Of a stretch of DNA of 9,318 nt, positions 5,981-9,318 are shown piece after piece. Under the pieces are notes generated by a model. The model was not told the origin of the DNA. It saw only the letters and a program-made list of their open reading frames with translations, and ran no database searches. The number at the start of each line of letters is the position of its first letter. Positions within the stretch are counted from its first letter, which is position 1. This DNA comes from CS1-C013 sp964347265 (GTDB lineage: Archaea > Aenigmatarchaeota > Aenigmatarchaeia > Aenigmatarchaeales > Aenigmatarchaeaceae): assembly GCA_964347265.1 (NCBI GenBank), contig CAYFXV010000023.1:1-9318 (forward strand), read 5' to 3'. The translations under genes and the position numbers were made by a program.

Positions 5981-6700
5981 TTAACCACTAAATGGGATTA
6001 CTCTGCCACCCAACTCAACCCATTCTTCTATTTCACTCATTATATCTTCATAATCGGCATGACAATTAGGATTGGTTGCTGATACAGATTTAGGTAAACA
6101 TTCATCACAACTTGCTGTTACATTTACTTCTGTTGGAATATCTTCTTCAGTATCAACTATTACTTTAAATTTCTGTGAAGAATTAGCTGGTAATGACTTT
6201 ATAGTTCCTTTTGATCTTCTATAAATAGTTTTAGCATCATTTGCAGTTGATGTAATTTTAACATACATGGCTTCCTCTGCGCCGTAATTAGTTACAGTCG
6301 CATAGATATCTGTAACCTCAAATAATTCTTCAAATATGTTAAAACTTGTTTTACAGGCATCTATAGTGAGTGATAGTTTTGGACCTTTTACTTCACACTT
6401 ATTATCAATGCATAAATATTCAGATTTACAAGTTTTAATCTGATAAGTAGTTCCATCACAACATTCGTAAGGACAATCAGATTTAATTTCATTTTCATCA
6501 CAAATGTCATTGCTGTTTTGGTCTAAACAACATTCTTCTCCATGGCTTATGTACGGTGGTTTACAAATCATGACAGTTTCTTCTGTGGGTTTTTCTTCAA
6601 AAACTTCTGTTGTAGGTTGTGAAATAAACATGCCTGTATAAATTCCTCCAATAATAGCAATTGCGAGAAGTGCTATTGCAACTGCCAATAAGACTTTCAT
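5981..6700 (-). CDS. Exported Cys-rich protein with EF-hand-like loop and Ig-like domain
   Basis: This is a 239-aa protein. An N-terminal hydrophobic segment (3-26), with no lipobox, either anchors it or is cleaved. A short linker rich in Thr/Glu follows. Residues 46-102 form a Cys-rich block with C46, C57-C58, C67, C76, C80-C81, C91, C97 and C102. Inside it lies DQNSNDICDENE (60-71), which matches EF-hand or dockerin loop positions 1, 3, 5, 9 and 12 (D60, N62, N64, D68, E71). Residues about 108-199 look like an Ig-like beta sandwich of the CARDB/COG1361 type common on archaeal surfaces: 'ATVTNYGAEEAMYVKITS...LPANSSQKFKVIVDT'. A Cys pair (C198, C201) and C213 follow, then a helical acidic tail. 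Role: probably a surface protein, with calcium-stabilised folding inferred. It is transcribed alone from a leaderless promoter that is not a dispersed-element copy. Confidence 0.75.
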   Translation of the reverse strand: MKVLLAVAIALLAIAIIGGIYTGMFISQPTTEVFEEKPTEETVMICKPPYISHGEECCLDQNSNDICDENEIKSDCPYECCDGTTYQIKTCKSEYLCIDNKCEVKGPKLSLTIDACKTSFNIFEELFEVTDIYATVTNYGAEEAMYVKITSTANDAKTIYRRSKGTIKSLPANSSQKFKVIVDTEEDIPTEVNVTASCDECLPKSVSATNPNCHADYEDIMSEIEEWVELGGRVIPFSG

Positions 6701-6719
6701 AATAAAAATTAAGAAGCAA

Positions 6720-6733
6720 AGCTTTTAAATTTT
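6720..6733 (-). promoter_or_regulatory. TATA box, leaderless promoter of the 6700 gene
   Basis: The minus-strand box AAATTTAAAAGC is centred about 27 nt before the ATG. It differs from the dispersed element at most positions outside the TTTAA core and resembles the TraB-family gene's box (ATTTAAAA.GCTTT). Confidence 0.55.
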
Positions 6734-6767
6734 TCTAAACTTTTAACTTTTTCAGATATGATTTTAA

Positions 6768-7070
6768 TTATTTCTTCTTCTTCGCCTTATCATAAACCCA
6801 GACTATGAAACAGGAGATAATGTACAGACAAAAAATTCCTATAATAATTAGAAAATAATAAATATTTGACAAAAATTTCTCAAACTGAGAAACACTACAC
6901 TTAGGACAACATTGCCAAGGAACTTTGTAAGGTTTTTGAGGACACATTACAAGATAATAACAAGCACAGACATTTGGCAAAATAATAAATTCATAAACTA
7001 AGAGTAAACTTAAAATAATCATTATAATAGTTTTTCTCCAGTCTGGCTTCAGGAATTGTTTGAGGGTCAT
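6768..7070 (-). CDS. Two-TM protein with Cys-rich external loop
   Basis: This 100-aa protein begins MTLKQFLKPDWRK, a start seen in many small archaeal and candidate-phylum membrane proteins. Helix 1 (about 14-32) leads to a loop with six Cys (C35, C37, C43, C54, C55, C58), including QCCPKC; helix 2 (about 70-93) is followed by a basic tail (KAKKKK). Both ends are predicted inside and the Cys loop outside. The frame remains open upstream to an ATG at 7199, but that part overlaps the Cys-rich gene in another frame. The 7070 start lies 4 nt after that gene's stop, as in the 5771/5766 pair, so 7070 is preferred. The gene is second in an operon with 7075-7572. It is not a named family with known function. 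Confidence 0.72.
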   Translation of the reverse strand: MTLKQFLKPDWRKTIIMIILSLLLVYEFIILPNVCACYYLVMCPQKPYKVPWQCCPKCSVSQFEKFLSNIYYFLIIIGIFCLYIISCFIVWVYDKAKKKK

Positions 7071-7074
7071 GTAA

Positions 7075-7572
7075 TCATAAAATTTTCTCAAATCTACAAA
7101 ATTTATTAACACATTTACAAGCATAATTGGGGTCTGGCGCTTCACAAAGAATACCTGTATATTTACATTCTTCATTTTCTGAAACACACTCACAACCACA
7201 TGTCAACTTACAATCATTATCAGACTCACATGATCTATCACATAGTGATGGGTCATCTTGAGAGCATAAAGAACATCCACAAAGTTTTTTACAGTCAGAT
7301 TCAGTTTCTCCACCATAGTAATTTTTACATAATTCAAATAAGGTGTCAGCAGAATCTGTTTTATTATCCTTGTTTGCATCAAAATCTTTTACAAGAATAG
7401 AATTAGTTGGTTTTTCACAATCTGATTCAACAAGTTCTGCACATGCTATAGCTTTGGGTCCTGGTCCATCAATAGGTGCGTCAGGACAACAATATAACCA
7501 AAAAGGAAACGCAAATAATAATAAAATAATAACTATTACAATAATTCCAACAATCCATTGTTTCTTCTTCAT
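7075..7572 (-). CDS. Membrane-anchored Cys-rich protein with EF-hand-like loop
   Basis: This 165-aa protein contains 20 Cys. A basic MKKKQW start and a TM helix (about 6-27) are followed directly by CCP (C28-C29). FDANKDNKTDSAD holds a good EF-hand or dockerin-type loop: D65, N67, D69, D73, D76. The C-terminal third is a dense Cys array: CKKLCGCSLC (94-103), CDRSCESDNDCKLTCGCEC (111-129), and a later CKC and final C159. The motif CxxDxDC (115-121) recurs in the 7851-8153 lipoprotein (C30-C36). With so many Cys, an outside disulfide-bonded domain is likely; a metal-binding role is the alternative. It is first in a two-gene operon driven by a dispersed-element promoter. No named family is assigned; similarity to the 'eight-cysteine-cluster' type of archaeal domain is possible but untested. 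Confidence 0.78.
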   Translation of the reverse strand: MKKKQWIVGIIVIVIILLLFAFPFWLYCCPDAPIDGPGPKAIACAELVESDCEKPTNSILVKDFDANKDNKTDSADTLFELCKNYYGGETESDCKKLCGCSLCSQDDPSLCDRSCESDNDCKLTCGCECVSENEECKYTGILCEAPDPNYACKCVNKFCRFEKIL

Positions 7573-7603
7573 ACTAAAAATATAGAAAAATCAGGATTTA
7601 AGA
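7573..7603 (-). promoter_or_regulatory. Dispersed promoter element upstream of the 7572 operon
   Basis: The consensus copy: minus-strand CTTAAATCCTGATTTTTC, then TATATTTTTAGT and ATG, 27 nt from box centre to ATG. The identity with the 4451 copy extends to 29 nt (7588-7616), past the stop of the 7615 gene. Confidence 0.75.
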
Positions 7604-7614
7604 GTTGGGTTCTT

Positions 7615-7809
7615 TTAAGACTTTTCAATTATTTGCAGCATTAAAGATGCTACAAGGAAAACAAACATAATTAAAATATAGCCAGTATAACACATAGATA
7701 TTAATTCAGATTCGCCTGAAAAAAGACTCTCAAAAAAATATTCTATTACTACCAATCCTATTAACATTATAAAAAATATAATTATACAACACTTAGATAT
7801 TTTAATCAT
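7615..7809 (-). CDS. 64-aa two-TM membrane protein
   Basis: This small protein has two hydrophobic helices (about residues 7-26 and 40-59) separated by an acidic loop FESLFSGESELIS. CC at 7-8 starts the first helix and one further Cys (C40) opens the second. Short basic ends suggest both termini inside. No family is recognised. It is supported as a gene by a dispersed-element promoter at the usual 27 nt and by tight packing: its TAA sits 12 nt before the box of the next promoter. It is transcribed alone within the envelope-protein island. Confidence 0.65.
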   Translation of the reverse strand: MIKISKCCIIIFFIMLIGLVVIEYFFESLFSGESELISMCYTGYILIMFVFLVASLMLQIIEKS

Positions 7810-7840
7810 ACATTAAATATAGAAAAATTGAGATTTAAAT
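7810..7840 (-). promoter_or_regulatory. Dispersed promoter element upstream of the 7809 gene
   Basis: A variant copy: minus-strand GATTTAAATCTCAATTTTTC then TATATTTAATGT and ATG, 27 nt from box centre to ATG. The upstream part (7832-7854) is identical to the flank of the other lipoprotein gene at 5367-5389 and includes the stop of the 7851 gene. Confidence 0.68.
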
Positions 7841-7850
7841 CAAAGAGAAT

Positions 7851-8153
7851 TTAAGATGTTAGTTTTACTCCGCAAGTATTATTTTCACATACTATTGTCA
7901 TTGGCTGACAACACACTGCTGGACAAAATTCAGGTGGTGAGCAGTTATGTTCCTGATACCACTCATTGACATATTTTTTGTTTATAATTTCATCATAAGA
8001 AAAACCCCCACAACCACTACAATTACAACCACACCCAACATTTGTACAATCTGAATCTTGAGTGCATGAATAGAAATCTATTTTCATTGATTGTTGGGTA
8101 CAACCAGCTATCAAAACTATTGCTAAAATCAGAATAATGATTATGAACTTCAT
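7851..8153 (-). CDS. Cys-rich lipoprotein
   Basis: This is a 100-aa precursor. The signal MKFIIIILILAIVLIAGC ends in lipobox LIAG with acceptor C18. The mature part has 12 further Cys: CTQDSDC (30-36), GCGCNCSGCGG (40-50), C71, C77, C81-C82, C89 and C94. 'IINKKYVNEWYQEHNC' (56-71) is a helix between the two Cys groups. The layout 'CxxDSDC...GCGC.C....IN.......NC...C..CC......C.NNTC' resembles a compact archaeal multi-cysteine domain ('eight-cysteine-cluster'-like; recalled, not searched). The frame is open to an ATG at 8186, but the 8153 start overlaps the upstream stop as ATGA and starts directly at the signal peptide, so it is preferred. It is the third gene of a three-gene operon with two membrane proteins. 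The parallel lipoprotein at 5386 shares both gene ends but not the middle. Confidence 0.8.
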   Translation of the reverse strand: MKFIIIILILAIVLIAGCTQQSMKIDFYSCTQDSDCTNVGCGCNCSGCGGFSYDEIINKKYVNEWYQEHNCSPPEFCPAVCCQPMTIVCENNTCGVKLTS

Positions 8154-8380
8154 GTTATTCCTTTTTTCCAAACCCACCATAAACAAATAAGACCAAAAAC
8201 AAGAACACCAAAAATAAAAGTCATTATCAAAACTATAGGGTGGGAAAGGTCTTTATAGTTTATTATATTGATTAGTAATAAAATAAACACTATAATTATT
8301 AAGATTAACCACAAAACCAATCTCTGATAAAATCTACCTTTTATAATTCTTGACCAAAATTTCTTCTCCCCTTTTTTCAT
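8150..8380 (-). CDS. 76-aa two-TM membrane protein
   Basis: The order is a basic N-terminus (MKKGEKKFWSRIIKGRFYQR), helix 1 (about 21-41), a short loop NYKDLSHP, helix 2 (about 48-70) and a basic end WKKGIT. There are no Cys in the loop. By the positive-inside rule both ends are cytosolic. The family is unknown. It starts 1 nt after the stop of the 56-aa protein, and its own stop overlaps the lipoprotein's start (ATGA), so the three genes are almost certainly co-translated. It could be an accessory of the lipoprotein, but the sequence gives no function. Confidence 0.75.
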   Translation of the reverse strand: MKKGEKKFWSRIIKGRFYQRLVLWLILIIIVFILLLINIINYKDLSHPIVLIMTFIFGVLVFGLICLWWVWKKGIT

Positions 8381-8381
8381 A

Positions 8382-8552
8382 CTATCGTTTTTTCTTGACT
8401 TTCAATGGACGATATTTTGAAGCACCCATGCTAATTATTCCCAATATTCCTAAAAATATTGGAAAGGTGCTGTCGCCCAAGAAGTTTCCTAACAGTAGAA
8501 TTGCTGCTATTATTATAAGGATTATTCCAACTCCAAACATAGATTTATTCAT
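8382..8552 (-). CDS. 56-aa two-TM membrane protein
   Basis: This small gene starts MNKSMFGVGIILIIIAAILL, has a Gly/Asp/Ser turn (GNFLGDSTF), a second hydrophobic stretch PIFLGILGIISMGA and a basic end KYRPLKVKKKR. Two short helices form a hairpin with both ends inside. Such small Gly-rich hairpins are common in archaea and bacteria and have no assigned role. It is the first gene of the 8552>8382>8150>7851 operon. Support comes from the 27-nt distance to a dispersed-element box and from the 1-nt junction (TAG T ATG) with the next gene. An overlapping plus-strand ORF here (8350-8565) is its antisense shadow. Confidence 0.75.
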   Translation of the reverse strand: MNKSMFGVGIILIIIAAILLLGNFLGDSTFPIFLGILGIISMGASKYRPLKVKKKR

Positions 8553-8582
8553 ACTAAAAATATAGAAAACTCAGAATTTATA
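8553..8582 (-). promoter_or_regulatory. Dispersed promoter element upstream of the 8552 operon
   Basis: A diverged copy: minus-strand TATAAATTCTGAGTTTTC then TATATTTTTAGT and ATG. The leader-proximal half is identical to the 7572 copy; the box half is changed. The distance from box to ATG is again 27 nt. Confidence 0.65.
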
Positions 8583-8675
8583 CTATGTAAAGGCTGTTAT
8601 AGGATAACTCTCTTCTTGTTCTTCAGAATATCTTCTTCTACGTCTTCTTCTCCAATTAGGCGGCGTCTTTCCCAT
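8583..8675 (-). CDS. Candidate 30-aa Arg-rich peptide
   Basis: A very short ORF reads MGKTPPNWRRRRRRRYSEEQ and continues EESYPITAFT. The run of seven Arg followed by an acidic patch is unusual. An AAGGAG string lies about 11-13 nt before the ATG, and its TAG abuts the next promoter box, which matches the packing of real genes here. Against it: the length, and the chance that the GAAGAAGAAG-type DNA produces such codons. If expressed it could bind nucleic acid; this is unproven. Confidence 0.3.
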   Translation of the reverse strand: MGKTPPNWRRRRRRRYSEEQEESYPITAFT

Positions 8676-8680
8676 ACTTT

Positions 8681-8737
8681 TCAATTCTCCTTTTGTTTAC
8701 GTTCTCCTGCATGTCTTGCTAAAGCCTTCTCTCTCAT
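8681..8737 (-). CDS. Candidate 18-aa basic peptide
   Basis: A tiny ORF, MREKALARHAGERKQKEN, ends 5 nt before the 30-aa candidate. A TATA-like GTTTAAAAGG (8770-8779) is centred about 36 nt before its ATG, the same distance as at the 9260, 4809 and 3628 genes. No clear ribosome-binding site is seen. A GTG at 8761 would extend it to 26 aa. It may equally be the leader of an untranslated RNA. Confidence 0.22.
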   Translation of the reverse strand: MREKALARHAGERKQKEN

Positions 8738-8863
8738 TACAAAAACATTACCCAAATTCACCAGCTACCTTTTAAACACTTATTAAACTTTTTCAGAATA
8801 AAAAGTATTCCTTTATTATTAGGATTCTGAGCATATATAGTCCTTTGTCTAATAAATTTTAGA

Positions 8864-8886
8864 ATATAGAAAAATCAGGATTTAAG
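8864..8886 (-). repeat. Orphan copy of the dispersed element, perfect core
   Basis: The minus strand gives the full core CTTAAATCCTGATTTTTC then TATAT, identical over 23 nt to the copies at 2553 and 7580. At the usual 27 nt downstream there is no ATG, GTG or TTG. It lies 20 nt after the stop of the TFB-like gene. Either the gene it served has decayed, or it starts a noncoding or long-leader RNA toward 8737. Confidence 0.7.
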
Positions 8887-8906
8887 GGTTAATTTCTTTC
8901 TAAGAA

Positions 8907-9260
8907 TTAAACTTGTATTTCATTTTCTAACATAAAATCAAACATATCATAGAATGTTCTATGTAAAGCCTTGAATCCACTTCTTATAGCTGACTCACTA
9001 CAACCAAATATTTTTGCTAATCTTTTTTGAGTTGGTTTTTTTGCATATTGAAAATACCTGTGGTTTAATATATAATATATATAAAGAGAACCTCCTGCTA
9101 AACTTTCTGCCGATTTTCTACTGTTTGGATTTAATTCAAAATAATTTTCTATATCAAATTTACAAGCTTCTTTAACATCATTCACTATTTCTAATGGAAA
9201 AATTTTTGGAGCATGTTCACCTACTAAAGCATATATCTGCTGTATTTTTGCTTCAGCCAT
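8907..9260 (-). CDS. TFB-like single cyclin-repeat protein
   Basis: This 117-aa protein resembles the second cyclin repeat of archaeal transcription factor B (TFIIB). RKSAESLAGGSLYIYYILNH (48-67) matches the TFB helix 'gkSp.gLAaaalYiAs.l', and KKPTQKRLAKIFGCSESAIR (74-93) matches 'rTQrevAe.a.VtevTiRnryKel', the helix-turn-helix that contacts the BRE; it continues SGFKALHRTFYDMFDF. TFB is normally about 300 aa with an N-terminal zinc ribbon, B-reader/linker and two cyclin repeats; here the zinc ribbon and first repeat are absent and only about 45 N-terminal residues of helical sequence remain. The protein may bind promoter DNA or act as a competitor or regulator of full TFB. It is transcribed alone. 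A GTGGT string before the ATG acts as a ribosome site, and the TATA box is about 35 nt upstream. A different HTH family is the main alternative. Confidence 0.72.
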   Translation of the reverse strand: MAEAKIQQIYALVGEHAPKIFPLEIVNDVKEACKFDIENYFELNPNSRKSAESLAGGSLYIYYILNHRYFQYAKKPTQKRLAKIFGCSESAIRSGFKALHRTFYDMFDFMLENEIQV

Positions 9261-9301
9261 TTTACCACAATTCTAACTAGAACACAAAAACATTTAAACA
9301 C
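9261..9301 (-). promoter_or_regulatory. TATA box plus short leader of the TFB-like gene
   Basis: The minus-strand box GTGTTTAAATG (9291-9301) is centred about 35 nt before the ATG. The leader carries TTGTGGTAAA directly before the ATG, close to the TTGTGATAAA of the 2909 gene. Confidence 0.6.
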
Positions 9302-9318
9302 TTCTGAATTTTTCAAGA

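Larger units (their letters stand above)
8583..8906. other. 324-bp stretch without a confident gene
   Basis: Between the 8552 operon promoter and the stop of the TFB-like gene there is no ORF above 30 codons with good support. It holds an orphan dispersed element (8864-8886), a second TATA-like box (8770-8779) and the two candidate peptides above. No tRNA cloverleaf, box C/D or strong hairpin was recognised by eye. A short noncoding RNA started near 8857 from the orphan promoter is possible. Confidence 0.5.

Noticed and set aside
6709..6783. Minus-strand open stretch after the 6768 gene reading as an acidic then Lys-rich helix
   Set aside because: A stop precedes it, no start codon is present and its codons are simple AAA/GAA/ATT repeats expected in AT-rich DNA.
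7071..7199. N-terminal extension of the 6768-7070 gene to an ATG at 7199
   Set aside because: It would overlap the Cys-rich gene by 125 bases; the internal ATG at 7070 gives a standard MTLKQFLKPDW start 4 nt after the upstream stop.
7200..7585. Two plus-strand ORFs (7200-7400 and 7343-7585)
   Set aside because: Both are antisense to the 20-Cys membrane protein gene and lack promoters; the sense protein has a signal anchor, motifs and operon context.
8154..8186. N-terminal extension of the Cys-rich lipoprotein to 8186
   Set aside because: It would put 11 polar residues before the signal peptide; the 8153 start overlaps the upstream stop as ATGA and parallels the other lipoprotein.
8350..8565. 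Plus-strand ORF of 71 codons
   Set aside because: It covers the 56-aa two-TM gene on the other strand, which has a promoter at the right distance and a 1-nt junction to the next gene.
2553..8886. Interpreting the dispersed element as a CRISPR or mobile-element repeat
   Set aside because: Copies are irregularly spaced by whole genes, lie in intergenic regions next to start codons, and have no terminal inverted repeats, target duplications or transposase nearby.

Overview
The window looks like chromosome of a small-genome archaeon, most likely of the DPANN group (Woesearchaeota/Pacearchaeota-like; inference, no marker gene settles it). The DNA is strongly AT-rich, genes are short and tightly packed, and almost every transcription unit has a TTTAAA-type TATA box. 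In most units the box centre lies about 26-27 nt before the ATG, which is the geometry of a leaderless archaeal promoter. One gene encodes a TFB-like cyclin repeat. No rRNA, tRNA, CRISPR array, insertion sequence or integrase was seen.

Layout. Positions 149-1281 (+) hold two membrane proteins with bacterial-type PH domains. Positions 1349-4809 (-) hold a membrane-anchored protein with a probable degenerate M23-like domain, a small Cys-containing unknown, a soluble TraB/TIKI-family protein, a protein resembling a zincin that has lost its catalytic Glu, and a 109-aa unknown. Positions 4896-5357 (+) hold a clear TspO/MBR protein. Positions 5386-8552 (-) form an island of about 3.2 kb of small exported or membrane proteins: two lipoproteins, two Cys-rich anchored proteins with EF-hand-like loops, and several one- and two-TM proteins. 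They are grouped as operons 5938>5386, 7572>6768 and 8552>7851 plus single genes at 6700 and 7809. Positions 8583-8906 carry no confident gene. Positions 8907-9260 (-) encode the single-cyclin-repeat TFB-like protein.

Two small genes (5771-5938 and 8382-8552) and three corrected starts (4809, 7070, 8153) come from reading the sequence directly. The starts at 7070 and 8153 rest on stop/start coupling with the upstream gene. The start at 4809 rests on TATA distance.

The strongest unexplained signal is a dispersed element of about 23 nt, found eight times. Read on the minus strand its core is CTTAAATCCTGATTTTTC followed by TATAT. Five copies sit with the box exactly 27 nt before the ATG of a gene or operon for an envelope protein. 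Three copies have no start codon at that distance. Soluble-protein genes use different boxes, four of them with a short leader of about 10 nt. The two lipoprotein genes share nearly identical 5' ends (signal peptide) and 3' ends (stop codon plus flank) but have unrelated middles, which suggests cassette-style diversification. A shared envelope regulon, possibly served by the mini-TFB, is a testable hypothesis and is not shown by the sequence.
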